DNA of 64,000 bases from Robertmurraya korlensis NBRC 107688 (GTDB lineage: Bacteria > Bacillota > Bacilli > Bacillales > Cytobacillaceae), in NCBI RefSeq assembly GCF_001591645.1, contig NZ_BCVH01000002.1, positions 265,224 through 329,223 of the forward strand, read 5' to 3'. This document shows, piece by piece, positions 46,770 through 56,330 of this stretch. A program made the translations under genes and the position numbers. The notes under the pieces were generated by a model that was given only the letters and a program-made list of their open reading frames with translations, was not told where the DNA came from and made no database searches. The stretch's first letter is position 1. Every line of letters begins with the position of its first letter.

Positions 46770-47262
46770 GGCCATGCTTAGTAGTGCTCTCTTACCGTTT
46801 GATACTCATTAATTACTAATAGGGCATTGAGACTGAATCTCTCTTACCATCCATCTCTGCTTCCATCACGAATGGGCACTGACAACCACTCTCTCTTACC
46901 ATCCAACTCTGCTTCCATCACGAACGGGCATTGACAACCACTCTCTCTTACCATCCAACTCTGCTTCCATCACGAATGGGCATTGAGACTGCCTCTCTCT
47001 TACCATCCAGCTCTGCTTCCATCTCGAATGGGCACTGACAACCACTCTCTCTTACCATCCAACTCTGCTTCCATCACGGATGGGCACTGACAACCACTCT
47101 CTCTTACCAACCAGCTCTGCTTCCATCTCGAATGGGCACTGAGACTGCCTCTATCTTACCATTCAGCTCTGCTTCCACCACGAATGGGCACTGACAACCA
47201 CTCTTTCTTACCATCCAGCCCTTAGTCCTTCACCACGGGCACTTAGTCAACCATCCTCTCAA
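46770..47262. repeat. Array of 52-bp tandem repeats
   Basis: Gene-free stretch between the convergent NERD and rarD genes. GGGC-starting units begin at 46822, 46874, 46926, 46978, 47030, 47082, 47134 and 47186 (exactly 52 bp apart), with a partial copy at 47237 and a degenerate unit at 46770. All share a CTCTCTTACCATCCA core. Units have two variants after GGGCA(C/T)TGA: ACAACCAC or AGACTG; the second occurs at every third unit (46822, 46978, 47134). Confidence 0.95.
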
Positions 47263-47267
47263 ATAAA

Positions 47268-47292
47268 AAGCTGACTGCCAGGCAGTCAGCTT
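47268..47292 (-). terminator. Intrinsic terminator after rarD
   Basis: 12-bp inverted repeat AAGCTGACTGCC/GGCAGTCAGCTT with a minimal loop, followed on the minus strand by TTTTTATTTG. Confidence 0.85.
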
Positions 47293-47298
47293 CCTCTT

Positions 47299-48225
47299 TT
47301 ATGCCCCAAATTTCTTCCGAAACGATCCTTGGGAGTTGGCAAATAGTTTGGTCCGGGATATGGTGTATATTGTTAATGCGGACCAGATAAAAATAAATGC
47401 CTGTAGGTGGTGCTTTGTAAAGTGCTCTCCATATACAAGAACGCCTAACAATAGGGTGATCGTTGGTGCAATGTATTGCAGCAAACCAAGCATGGATAAC
47501 GGGATTTTTTGAGCCCCTTTCGCAAAATACAATAGTGGCAGAGCGGTTGCTGCACCAGCACCAATTAATAATAAATCAGTTGACACCGAACCTGAGAGCA
47601 ACGCATGCTCGCCAGTAAAAAATAAGAAGACCATATAGGCTAAAGCAAACGGGGTCACCACCATTGTCTCAAGCGTTAGCCCAACAGCAGAATCAACTTT
47701 AATCATCTTCTTTGCAAGTCCATAAATCCCGAATGAAAGAGCTAAAACAATTGAAATCCATGGGAATTCCCCATATGAAATACCCAAAATAAGGACTCCA
47801 ATCCCAGCAATAATAAAGGAAGCATATTGTGCGGGAGAAAGCTTCTCCTTCAGGAAAATAACCCCCAATAGCACACTAACCAATGGGTTAATATAATAGC
47901 CCAGGCTAGCTTCAATCATTTGATGATGATTCACTGCCCATATATAGATAAACCAATTAGTACTGATTAAAAAGGATGCAATAATTAGTGCATACATTTC
48001 TTTGCGATTTTGGTTAAAGCTTTTTAGGACCGTAAATAAATTCCCCATCTTTTTTGAAAAAAATAAAACCATCATCATAAACGCGAATGACCAAAATATA
48101 CGATTGGCTAAAATATCTTCTGCATTCACATGATCCAGTAGCTTCCAATAAATCGGTAGAATTCCCCATAATAAATACGAAAGGCCCGCTTGAAACGCAC
48201 CTGTTTTTATTTCATTTTTCCCCAT
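47299..48225 (-). CDS. rarD: RarD family EamA transporter
   Basis: 308-residue drug/metabolite-transporter superfamily protein with ten hydrophobic segments arranged as two five-helix repeats. AGLSYLLWGILPIYWKLLDHV and EASLGYYINPLVSVLLGVIFLKEKLSP are typical of RarD. Substrate unknown (chloramphenicol resistance was reported for some relatives). ATG at 48225 has GAGGG upstream. Confidence 0.9.
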   Translation of the reverse strand: MGKNEIKTGAFQAGLSYLLWGILPIYWKLLDHVNAEDILANRIFWSFAFMMMVLFFSKKMGNLFTVLKSFNQNRKEMYALIIASFLISTNWFIYIWAVNHHQMIEASLGYYINPLVSVLLGVIFLKEKLSPAQYASFIIAGIGVLILGISYGEFPWISIVLALSFGIYGLAKKMIKVDSAVGLTLETMVVTPFALAYMVFLFFTGEHALLSGSVSTDLLLIGAGAATALPLLYFAKGAQKIPLSMLGLLQYIAPTITLLLGVLVYGEHFTKHHLQAFIFIWSALTIYTISRTKLFANSQGSFRKKFGA

Positions 48226-48310
48226 GAGTACCCTCTATTCTTTCTAGACTCGAAACATTTACTTATTATAAGGGGAAAATTCCAATCATGCTATACATTT
48301 TTTTCAAAAA

Positions 48311-48340
48311 AAGAGAGAAGAACCTGGATTCTTCTCTCTC
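48311..48340 (-). terminator. Intrinsic terminator after mbcS
   Basis: 11-bp stem AGAGAGAAGAA/TTCTTCTCTCT, 6-base loop, T-run on the minus strand. Confidence 0.88.
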
Positions 48341-48348
48341 TGCTACTA

Positions 48349-49935
48349 TTAATTCTGACTTGCCAATTCCTGCTCTCTCTTCCTTAATTCAACTCGACGA
48401 ATTTTCCCAGAGGTTGTTTTCGGGAGCTCTTTGATAAAGTCAATTTTCCTTGGATACTTATAAGGTGCCGTCAATTCTTTCACGTGATCTTGAAGGACAC
48501 TGATAAGCTGGGAATCTTCTTCGTCTATCCCTTCTTTCAGAACAACAAAGGCTTTTACGATATTTCCTCTTACTTCATCCGGACTTGCAACCACAGCACA
48601 TTCCTTTACGAATGGATGCTTTACAAGAGCATCTTCCACTTCAAATGGCCCAATCGTATAGCCAGAGCTAATAATAATATCATCGCCACGGCCTTCAAAC
48701 CAGAAATAACCGTCATCATCCTTCTTTGCTTTATCACCAGTTATATAATAATTTCCTCGGAATTGCATGGCAGTTCTTTCGGCATCTTTGTAATAAGCTT
48801 TAAATAAGGCTGGGGTTTCAACATGAACGGCAATATCCCCAACTTCTCCTACCTCACATATCTCACCGTAGTCATTAATAATTTCTACGTTATTTCCAGG
48901 TGTTGGTTTGCCCATCGAACCTGCTTTTAATTCCATCCCTTTTGTAATACCTACGAGTAATGTATTTTCCGTCTGACCATATCCATCACGAACATCAAGG
49001 CCAAAATGCTTCTTAAATGTATCAATTACATTTCTATTTAATGGCTCACCCGCAGACACCGCACTATGAAGATTTTTTAATTGATACTCATGAATATTCT
49101 CTACCTTAGCCATCAAACGATATTCAGTCGGTGTACAGCAGAGTACGTTTATGTTGTAATCTTGCAATAAGTTTAAGTATTTACTTGGCTCAAACTTTCC
49201 ATTGTAAACAAAGCCAGTTGCTCCTGAGCCAAGTACCGATAAGAACGGGCTCCAAATCCACTTTTGCCATCCAGGCCCCGCCGTTGCCCACACACGATTA
49301 CCTTCTTCAATACAAAGCCAGTTAGGCGCTGCTGTTCTAAGATGAGCGTAAGCCCATCCGTGTGTGTGAACAACCCCTTTTGGATTCCCTGTAGTTCCTG
49401 AAGTATAAGATAAGAAAGCCATGTCTTCACTTTTGGTATTGGCTAGTTCAAGCTTTGAAGGGGCAGATTGCATTTCTTCTTCTAACGTCTTCCAACCATC
49501 CGCTTTTCCACCTATGACAAAACGAGGCATATGGTTGCACTCAACAATCCCGCTAAATTGATCAGCGTAAGGAAAATAACTTACAACTGCTTTTACATCT
49601 CCATGTTGAATTCGATATTGAAGGTCCTTTGTACGAAGCATTTCAGAGCTTGGAATTACCACCAGACCAGCTTTAAGTGCAGCGATGTATACTTGATATG
49701 CCTCAATTAATCTTGGCACCATGATGAGAACCACATCACCTTGTTTTAACCCTTCATTTAAGAAAACGTTTCCAATTTTATTTGCATTCAGTAACAAATC
49801 TTGATATGTGATTTGCTTTTTACATCCCTGCTCATCTTCCCAAATAAGCGCAACTCTTTCGTGATCGTCAGAAAACCGTTCCATTTCACTTACTAAATTA
49901 TATTTTTCAGGTGCTAGTAAATCTTCTCGTTTCAC
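48349..49935 (-). CDS. mbcS: Acyl-CoA synthetase MbcS
   Basis: ANL-superfamily enzyme that activates short branched acids (methylbutyrate, isobutyrate) to acyl-CoA, feeding branched-chain fatty-acid synthesis. 528 residues. AMP-binding signature SYTSGTTGNPKGVVH, then YGQTE, YITGDKAKKD and a C-terminal Lys in LPKTTSGKIRR. Start is GTG at 49935, five bases after GGGGGAGAGG. Specificity is assigned by similarity to the Bacillus YtcI/MbcS clade. Confidence 0.88.
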   Translation of the reverse strand: MKREDLLAPEKYNLVSEMERFSDDHERVALIWEDEQGCKKQITYQDLLLNANKIGNVFLNEGLKQGDVVLIMVPRLIEAYQVYIAALKAGLVVIPSSEMLRTKDLQYRIQHGDVKAVVSYFPYADQFSGIVECNHMPRFVIGGKADGWKTLEEEMQSAPSKLELANTKSEDMAFLSYTSGTTGNPKGVVHTHGWAYAHLRTAAPNWLCIEEGNRVWATAGPGWQKWIWSPFLSVLGSGATGFVYNGKFEPSKYLNLLQDYNINVLCCTPTEYRLMAKVENIHEYQLKNLHSAVSAGEPLNRNVIDTFKKHFGLDVRDGYGQTENTLLVGITKGMELKAGSMGKPTPGNNVEIINDYGEICEVGEVGDIAVHVETPALFKAYYKDAERTAMQFRGNYYITGDKAKKDDDGYFWFEGRGDDIIISSGYTIGPFEVEDALVKHPFVKECAVVASPDEVRGNIVKAFVVLKEGIDEEDSQLISVLQDHVKELTAPYKYPRKIDFIKELPKTTSGKIRRVELRKREQELASQN

Positions 49936-50037
49936 TGCCTCTCCCCCTAAAATATTTTTTATGTATTTTCCCTGATGTCACATATGTTATTATACAAAAT
50001 TATTTAAAAATTTAAAATTGTTTTCACAACTAATAAA

Positions 50038-50066
50038 AGAGGCACCCCCTGTAAGGGAATGCCTCT
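50038..50066 (-). terminator. Intrinsic terminator after the spore protein gene
   Basis: 12-bp stem with two G-U pairs (50038-50049 with 50055-50066), then TCTTTTATT on the minus strand. Confidence 0.85.
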
Positions 50067-50095
50067 GTAGCCATTTCTCTATTTAGTTGGAGTGA

Positions 50096-50299
50096 TTATT
50101 GAACTCTTCCGCTCATTGATTGTTGAGCAAATGAAACTAGGCGTTTTGTAATTTCTCCACCAACAGATCCGTTAGCACGAGAAGTTGTTTCAGCACCTAA
50201 GTTAACACCAAATTCAGAAGCGATTTCGTACTTCATTTGGTCGATTGCTTGTTGTGCACCATCTACAAGTAATTGATTTGAGTTGTTGTTGTTTGCCAT
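50096..50299 (-). CDS. sspA: Alpha/beta-type small acid-soluble spore protein
   Basis: 67-residue protein that coats spore [24 protein letters not shown], the germination-protease site region [10 protein letters not shown] and the second conserved stretch [16 protein letters not shown] are diagnostic. ATG at 50299 has AAGGAGGTGATTCAC. Which paralogue (sspA, B, C or D) cannot be told. Expected to be sigma-G dependent, but I did not find a clear sigma-G promoter. Confidence 0.97.
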   Translation of the reverse strand: MANNNNSNQLLVDGAQQAIDQMKYEIASEFGVNLGAETTSRANGSVGGEITKRLVSFAQQSMSGRVQ

Positions 50300-50364
50300 G
50301 TGAATCACCTCCTTGTGAGTATAGATTGTGTCAAACACATGGCCTTCATTCAAATAATCACTTG

Positions 50365-50382
50365 GAAATTGTTCACAATTTC
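50365..50382. repeat. Palindrome between thiI and the spore protein gene
   Basis: GAAATTGT-TC-ACAATTTC, 8-bp arms. No T-run follows on the minus strand, so it may be a weak terminator for thiI or an operator. Confidence 0.4.
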
Positions 50383-50383
50383 G

Positions 50384-51595
50384 TTAGAATAATTCTCCAA
50401 ATATTTGATCCCTTTTATTGTTATCTGGTTTTATTTGAATGGTTTCAACTTTATCAACCGCTTCTTGGATTAATTGCTCAAAGTCAACAAAGCCTTCGTA
50501 GTATTGAACCTTTTCCAGCTTTGGTTTTGTTTTCGGAGCTGCGGGGACAAATATGGTACAGCAGTCCTCATAAGGCTGAATCGATATCTGGTGGGTATCA
50601 ATTTTTTTGGCAATATCTATTATTTCGGATTTATCCATCGTTATTAATGGTCTTAATATTGGTGTTGATGTCACATCATTGATTGCAAGCATACTTTCTA
50701 ATGTTTGACTTGCTACTTGACCCAAGCTTTCTCCGGTTATGATAGCTAACCCTTCTAATCTACGGCGAATCTCATCTGTTATTCGAAGCATCATTCGTCT
50801 CGTTGCAGTCATTGTATAGTTCTCAGGTATTTGCTTTTGTATAAGCTGCTGAATAGCGGTAAAAGGAACAATATGGAGTGTAAAGTAACCACCGTTAAGT
50901 AAGGACAACTTCTCAGCCAATTCGACAACCTTCTGTTTAGAACGCTCACTTGTAAAAGGAGGACTAAAGAAATGAACTGCCTCTAATTCAACCCCTCTTT
51001 TCATAGCCATGTAGCCGGCAACAGGGCTATCAATGCCGCCAGATAACATTAGCATTGCTTTCCCACTAGAACCGATGGGCATTCCCCCTGCTCCCATGAT
51101 GGTTTCGATTGAAAGATAGACAGCTTCTACACGTACCTCAACCTGAACGTTAATGGATGGATTTTTCACATCTACTTTTAGATCAGGGACATTTTGTAAG
51201 ATATGAGAACCAAGAGCATAATTTAGTTGTCCTGTATCAAGAGGGTATTCCTTATTTGCTCGCCTTGTAGAAATTTTAAAAGTATCTCCGACTTTATATT
51301 TGTTTAAAAATAGTTGCAAAGCTGCTTCCTTAATTTCCTCAAGCTCCAAGCCAGTCTTAATAACCGGACTAAACGATTGAATTCCGGGAAGAGTTTTTAA
51401 CTTTTCTATAATGCCCTCACCATTTTCCCCATTTAACAAGATATACATACGGTCCCTTGTTGTCTCTATATTGATATTAGGAAATTCAGTTAGTGCACGC
51501 TTAGCACTTCTCTTTAACTTTTCAACAAACTTCGTTCGGTTTCTTCCCTTTGTTGATATTTCACCGTACCTTATTAAAATTCGATCATATTTCAT
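50384..51595 (-). CDS. thiI: tRNA 4-thiouridine synthetase ThiI
   Basis: Adenylates U8 of tRNA and inserts sulfur; also serves thiamine thiazole synthesis. 403 residues, without the rhodanese domain of E. coli ThiI, as in other bacilli. THUMP domain (about 60-165), PP-loop SGGIDSP (185-191), and C-terminal DCCTIFVPAAPKTKP. Its ATG overlaps the desulfurase stop (TAATG). Confidence 0.95.
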   Translation of the reverse strand: MKYDRILIRYGEISTKGRNRTKFVEKLKRSAKRALTEFPNINIETTRDRMYILLNGENGEGIIEKLKTLPGIQSFSPVIKTGLELEEIKEAALQLFLNKYKVGDTFKISTRRANKEYPLDTGQLNYALGSHILQNVPDLKVDVKNPSINVQVEVRVEAVYLSIETIMGAGGMPIGSSGKAMLMLSGGIDSPVAGYMAMKRGVELEAVHFFSPPFTSERSKQKVVELAEKLSLLNGGYFTLHIVPFTAIQQLIQKQIPENYTMTATRRMMLRITDEIRRRLEGLAIITGESLGQVASQTLESMLAINDVTSTPILRPLITMDKSEIIDIAKKIDTHQISIQPYEDCCTIFVPAAPKTKPKLEKVQYYEGFVDFEQLIQEAVDKVETIQIKPDNNKRDQIFGELF

Positions 51596-52737
51596 TAGCT
51601 CATAACCTCTCTTAGTTCAGTAACTGTTGTTTGTATAATTGTAATTGCCTTTTTAGCCTCTTCAAGGGTGTTATCATAGGATAAGCTGAGTCGAATCGAA
51701 CTTTCAGCTATCTCTTTTGACACATTCATTGCTAACAGCGTATGGCTTATCGCCTTTTTCTTAGAGGAGCAAGCACTCGTTGTCGAGACAATCAACCCCT
51801 TCTGTTCTAACGCATGTACAAATACTTCTCCTCTAAAGCCTTTGACAGAGAAATTAATGATATGCGGGGCTCGTCCCTTACTTGGAGTATGAATCACGAC
51901 ATCTTGAAGCTTGTGTAGTTCTTTAAGTAAATAGATTTGAACTTCGGACAGTTTTCGTAATCCTGTTTCATAACTTCTTAAAGTTAGTCGTAATGCTTTT
52001 GCCATTGAAACAACACCAGCAACATTCTCCGTTCCACTTCGGAGCTTCCATTCTTGATTGCCTCCTGAAAAAAGAGGAGAAATTTGGATTCCCTCACGTA
52101 CGATTAAAACTCCTGTCCCTTTTAAGCCATGAAATTTATGTCCTGATATGGAGCACAGGTCGATTTTGTATTTTTGAATATCAAGGGCTACTTTTCCAAC
52201 CCCCTGTACATAATCCACATGAAATAATATTTTCGGATAGCCTTTTAACATGTTACCAATTTCTTCGATGGGTTGAATCGTACCAACCTCATTATTCACA
52301 TGCATGATGGACACTAATATCGTATCATGACAGATAGCTTCCTCTATCGCTGAAACGGAAACTCTACCTTCCTTATCAACGGGAACGACGGTTATTCGAA
52401 ATCCATGCTCCTTCAGCTGTTGAAACGCCTCTCTTACGGAAGCATGTTCAACGGCCGAGGTAATGATATGTTTCCCTCGATTTCGATTCATAAGAGCTGT
52501 ACCTTTAATTGCTAAGTTATTGCTCTCCGTACCTCCCGATGTAAAATAAACCTCACCCGAATTTATCTGTAATAGCTCACCTATTTGTTTCCTAGCTTGG
52601 CCTAACAGGCTCTCCGCCTCTACGCCCAATCGATGAATAGACGATGGATTGCCAAAAAAATCACTGGAAACCTTAACAAATGAATCAATAACTTCAGGAA
52701 ATGGTTTGGTTGTTGCACTATTATCAAAATAGATCAT
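51595..52737 (-). CDS. nifS: Cysteine desulfurase (IscS/NifS type, ThiI partner)
   Basis: PLP enzyme releasing sulfur from cysteine as a persulfide. 380 residues. N-terminal YFDNSATTKP, PLP Lys201 in SGHKFHG, active Cys323 in TTSACSSKKK, and CysH-like loop of group I enzymes. It is coupled with thiI and probably supplies its sulfur. ATG at 52737 has AAAGGGG upstream. In B. subtilis the equivalent gene is nifZ. Confidence 0.94.
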   Translation of the reverse strand: MIYFDNSATTKPFPEVIDSFVKVSSDFFGNPSSIHRLGVEAESLLGQARKQIGELLQINSGEVYFTSGGTESNNLAIKGTALMNRNRGKHIITSAVEHASVREAFQQLKEHGFRITVVPVDKEGRVSVSAIEEAICHDTILVSIMHVNNEVGTIQPIEEIGNMLKGYPKILFHVDYVQGVGKVALDIQKYKIDLCSISGHKFHGLKGTGVLIVREGIQISPLFSGGNQEWKLRSGTENVAGVVSMAKALRLTLRSYETGLRKLSEVQIYLLKELHKLQDVVIHTPSKGRAPHIINFSVKGFRGEVFVHALEQKGLIVSTTSACSSKKKAISHTLLAMNVSKEIAESSIRLSLSYDNTLEEAKKAITIIQTTVTELREVMS

Positions 52738-52821
52738 GTATGAAAACCCCTTTAACTACCAATCACGCGTAAACTCAACTTATAATGTTATCATATAATT
52801 CAGAAACAGGAAAACAACTAG

Positions 52822-52849
52822 AAAAAGACCGCTTAAAAGCGATCTTTTT
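52822..52849 (-). terminator. Intrinsic terminator after ezrA
   Basis: Up to 13 bp with one G-U pair (52822-52834 with 52837-52849) and a tight loop, followed by a T-run on the minus strand. Confidence 0.8.
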
Positions 52850-52852
52850 AAT

Positions 52853-54550
52853 TTACACCTCTACTGTTTCTTGCAATAATGCCTCAATTCGCTTTAGTGC
52901 CCCTGGCTCAATTTCCTCAATAGACGTTGCCGCAACCTCTAACGCAGCTTGATAATCGTAGCTTCGGAATGCTAATTCAGCATCTACCAAAGCTTTTTGT
53001 ACAGAAGGGTAAGTGCTACGGTACCGGTTACCATACTGAATGACCTTTTCAGATAATAGAACCGTTTCTAGAAGCTGAGAGGTATGGTCATAGACTTTAT
53101 CCACCGTCATAACAGCCACCTCTAAATATTTCTGTACGGTAGGAATGTTTAAAGGTTTTTCCTCTAGTTTTATTTTTACATTTGTAATGCTTTCTCTCGC
53201 ATCCTCTAATAAATAGCGATATTCTTCTGGAAGGCCAGGGATATTGCTTTTATTTACTAAACGAATGCAATCTGCAATCTTCTTGGAAAGTTCGACCACT
53301 GTTTCCCTTGCTGCAATTTCATCTTTTCTAAGTGTCTGAAGCTTTTCAGAGTATTCTTTTTGCTCTTGGTTTAACTTTTCAAGCTCAATCTTTAACTCGG
53401 CTAGCTCATCCTTTAGGATGGTTAGGGCTGTTTCATCAGCAATAATCTTGTGTTCTAATACTTCAAAACGTTTCATTAGCTGAGCAAGTTTCTTTTCAAA
53501 CTGAGCTTGTCCTTCTAATTCACTCTCTTCAAGATGATAGCTTTGCTGTACTTCCTGTACTTCAAATTTCAGAACATTATTTTCCTCTTTAACTGCAAAT
53601 AACATACTTTTCGTTGGCTGTTCGTTTTCAATAACAAACTGTTTGGCATTTACTTCTTGCTCCAATAGGTCATAAATGACATCAATTTGTTCCTTCACTT
53701 CATCTATTTTCTTTTCAAGCTCATCAATCTCGGTTTTTTCAATTAACTCCAAACAGTTACTTACTTCTGATTGAAGGTTTTCTAACTCCTCTTCAAAATG
53801 AAGATGTTCAAGAGGATACCCTTGATTTTGCATCTCACGGAATCCGTCTCTAAGATTCTCGATCTCAGAGGGAATACTTGTCTGACATTCTATGAGGAGA
53901 TTAGGTATAGCATCCATCTTTTTACTCAAATCATCTGTCTTTGATTGAATCAATAGAACAACCTCACGAGCTTGTAAATAATCGCCGTTCTCTGTTCGCT
54001 CCTCAAAATTAGTAAAGCAAGCTACGATTTCATCAAGAAGGATTTCTAATTTCGCTTCTGCGCGACCAAAATTGTGTCGATGGGCAAGAAGCGTTTTCCG
54101 GCGCTCACGATACACCTCTTTTAACTCTTCAATTTCTATTCTATTTTTCTCTTCACTTCCAACGAGTTCATTAATTTCATCAAGTAACTTCTGAATCTTC
54201 TCTTCCGTTTCTTTTAGATGCGCATCAATAGCCCGCTGTACTTGCTTCGCTTTATTAAAGCGATAGCGGTCAATAAACTCCTCCGCATCAAAAAGATACT
54301 CTTCTACCTCTGGAAGCTGACTGGTGACGATGTCATCCCAATCATTTCTCCAATTCTCAAACAGTTCTTCTGTTTCACCTGTCATATTCAATTGTTTTAC
54401 CTTTGACATCTCATCAAGGACTGGGCGATTCGTAATATCAATTTTCCAGTTCTCCAAACGGTCAATTTCTTTATAAAGCTGTTTTTTCATCGTATATCCA
54501 ATCACGTACAGAGCTAGTAATAGAACTAAGCCCCCGATTATGTACTCCAT
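52853..54550 (-). CDS. ezrA: Septation ring regulator EzrA
   Basis: 565-residue membrane-anchored negative regulator of FtsZ ring assembly. One N-terminal helix (about 3-20) faces the membrane, then long spectrin-like coiled-coil repeats to the C-terminus. LENWKIDITNRPVLDEM is typical after the anchor, and the QNQ-like patch is near the C-terminus (YRSTYPSVQKALVDAELAFRSYDYQAAL). Single gene, with terminator. Confidence 0.95.
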   Translation of the reverse strand: MEYIIGGLVLLLALYVIGYTMKKQLYKEIDRLENWKIDITNRPVLDEMSKVKQLNMTGETEELFENWRNDWDDIVTSQLPEVEEYLFDAEEFIDRYRFNKAKQVQRAIDAHLKETEEKIQKLLDEINELVGSEEKNRIEIEELKEVYRERRKTLLAHRHNFGRAEAKLEILLDEIVACFTNFEERTENGDYLQAREVVLLIQSKTDDLSKKMDAIPNLLIECQTSIPSEIENLRDGFREMQNQGYPLEHLHFEEELENLQSEVSNCLELIEKTEIDELEKKIDEVKEQIDVIYDLLEQEVNAKQFVIENEQPTKSMLFAVKEENNVLKFEVQEVQQSYHLEESELEGQAQFEKKLAQLMKRFEVLEHKIIADETALTILKDELAELKIELEKLNQEQKEYSEKLQTLRKDEIAARETVVELSKKIADCIRLVNKSNIPGLPEEYRYLLEDARESITNVKIKLEEKPLNIPTVQKYLEVAVMTVDKVYDHTSQLLETVLLSEKVIQYGNRYRSTYPSVQKALVDAELAFRSYDYQAALEVAATSIEEIEPGALKRIEALLQETVEV

Positions 54551-54771
54551 GTTAAGCCCCCTGTTCTAATCCGAGCTACATTTATCTTTTCTATCATAAA
54601 GGTTCATATAAATGTATTTTCAATGCTATTATGATACCATGTAAACGACATTTTTTGACTATTAATTTCAAATTTTTTGTACTAAAATTTATTTATAATC
54701 ACTTTCGCTACATTACACCCTTTTTTTCGACAAATACTGCATTTATTCATAGACAAGGAGGTTTTCTTCTC

Positions 54772-55563
54772 ATGCGTGATGGGCATGTTCATTCAAAGTT
54801 TTGCCCCCATGGGTCAAATGATGCTTTTCAAACCTATATAGAGCATGCGATGGAACTTGGGATAACCGAAATCTCATTTACGGAGCACGCACCTCTTCCT
54901 GTTGGATTTATCGACCCAACTCCCCTTCAAGACAGCGCCATGAAAGCGGAGGATTTACCAATCTATTTGGAAGAGTTAGCCATTCTAAGAGACAAATATA
55001 AAGGAAAAATCACCATACATACAGGACTAGAAGTAGATTTCATCGAGGGATTTGAGAGTGAAACAACAGCTTTTCTGAACAAATATGGCTCTTATTTAAG
55101 TGATAGTATTTTGTCCGTCCACTTTTTAAAGCATGAAGGAAAGTATGATTGTTTAGACTATAGCCCTGATGTGTTTGGTGAGATGATCATGCGTTATGGA
55201 GGAATAGAAAAAGTGTATGAATGCTATTACCAAACACTTTTATTATCCATAAGATCCAATTTAGGAAGCTTCAAACCTAAGCGCATCGGACATATGACAT
55301 TAGTGAATAAATTCCAAAAAAAATATCCTTGTCCGGTTAGCTTTAACAAGGAAATACGAAATATTTTAAAAGAAGTTAAAGAAAGAGATTACGAGCTCGA
55401 TTATAACGGAGCTGGAACAGCTAAGCCCTTATGTCGGGAGCCATATCCACCAACTGCAATCGCAAACCAAGCGATTCAATTCAACATTTCTATGGTTTAT
55501 GGGTCGGATGCTCACCAAGCAAAGGAGCTTTTTCAAGGTTACGAGCAGTTACTGAAGGGTTAA
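54772..55563 (+). CDS. hisJ: Histidinol-phosphatase (PHP family, HisJ/HisK)
   Basis: Removes phosphate from L-histidinol phosphate in histidine biosynthesis. 263 residues, PHP metal-dependent phosphatase. DGHVHSKFCPHG, SFTEHAPLP, HTGLEVDF, SVHFLKH and the C-terminal YGSDAHQAKELFQGYEQL give the metal-ligand set. ATG at 54772 has AAGGAGG about 10 bases upstream; an ATG at 54631 is in frame but far upstream. It ends against refZ with overlapping stops. Confidence 0.93.
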   Translation: MRDGHVHSKFCPHGSNDAFQTYIEHAMELGITEISFTEHAPLPVGFIDPTPLQDSAMKAEDLPIYLEELAILRDKYKGKITIHTGLEVDFIEGFESETTAFLNKYGSYLSDSILSVHFLKHEGKYDCLDYSPDVFGEMIMRYGGIEKVYECYYQTLLLSIRSNLGSFKPKRIGHMTLVNKFQKKYPCPVSFNKEIRNILKEVKERDYELDYNGAGTAKPLCREPYPPTAIANQAIQFNISMVYGSDAHQAKELFQGYEQLLKG

Positions 55564-56183
55564 AAAACTAATTCCTTTGGTTGATGTGGGCTCAATACTC
55601 CTTCAATCCAGTTATTGATTTCATCTATATATTTCTTTGTAAAGTACGGTTCATGAGGAAAGACATGGAGAACCTCTGAGAGATAATGAGTATTTAAAAA
55701 AGGCATTGATAAAAGCGATTTGAGTTGGACAATAGCAAAAGGGACAGACACCTGTCTGAATTCTCCCGTTATTATCCCTTCCTCAATGACAGCTTTAAAG
55801 TAATATTTTTCTTTTGCAAAGTAGGTACTCATAATTTCTCGGACGGTTTGGGAATCAAGGGACATTTCTCTTAAAATTAATCTTGTAAGCTGCATATTTT
55901 CAGTATGATAATTAATAATACTTTCAGCCATTTTCTGTAGGGTAGCTTTTGCACCTTGGTCAATACATAAAAATGCCGTCTCAAGCTCTGTAAGATACGC
56001 TTCAAAATACTTTAAAAAGCAATACTCAAGTAGACCGTGTTTATTCTGGAAATAATAGGAGATGTTAGAGACGTTGCTGTTTGCCTTCTGGGCAATATCT
56101 CGAATTGTAGTTCCTGAAAACCCCTTCGTATTAAAAAGATAAATTGCTGCCTCAACAATGGAATCCTTTGAATTTTTTTTCAT
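55560..56183 (-). CDS. refZ: Forespore Z-ring regulator RefZ (TetR family)
   Basis: 207-residue TetR-like DNA-binding protein (YttP/RefZ), which in B. subtilis positions the polar septum during sporulation. HTH at about 20-50 with GTTIRDIAQKANSNVSNISYYFQNK. ATG at 56183 with GGAGG upstream; a longer reading from 56210 is possible. Converges with hisJ: both TAA codons lie in the same four bases TTAA (55560-55563). Confidence 0.9.
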   Translation of the reverse strand: MKKNSKDSIVEAAIYLFNTKGFSGTTIRDIAQKANSNVSNISYYFQNKHGLLEYCFLKYFEAYLTELETAFLCIDQGAKATLQKMAESIINYHTENMQLTRLILREMSLDSQTVREIMSTYFAKEKYYFKAVIEEGIITGEFRQVSVPFAIVQLKSLLSMPFLNTHYLSEVLHVFPHEPYFTKKYIDEINNWIEGVLSPHQPKELVF

Positions 56184-56330
56184 ATGATCCACCTCCATCT
56201 CTAAATCCACAGAAAATAGCCCTACCTAAACAATTCTTTATCGACATTCCTTCTCCTGTATAAAAAACTCGACAAAGTCCCCTGATTTTCGCTAAAATAT
56301 GATAATTACCTAAGTTTTGGAGGGAAGATA

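Noticed and set aside
46770..47262. Possible CRISPR array at the 52-bp repeats
   Set aside because: Units are contiguous with no unique spacers of even length and no cas gene nearby, so it is a plain tandem repeat.
50300..50383. Sigma-G promoter for the spore protein gene
   Set aside because: No convincing pair at 17-18 base spacing was found, although the gene should need one.
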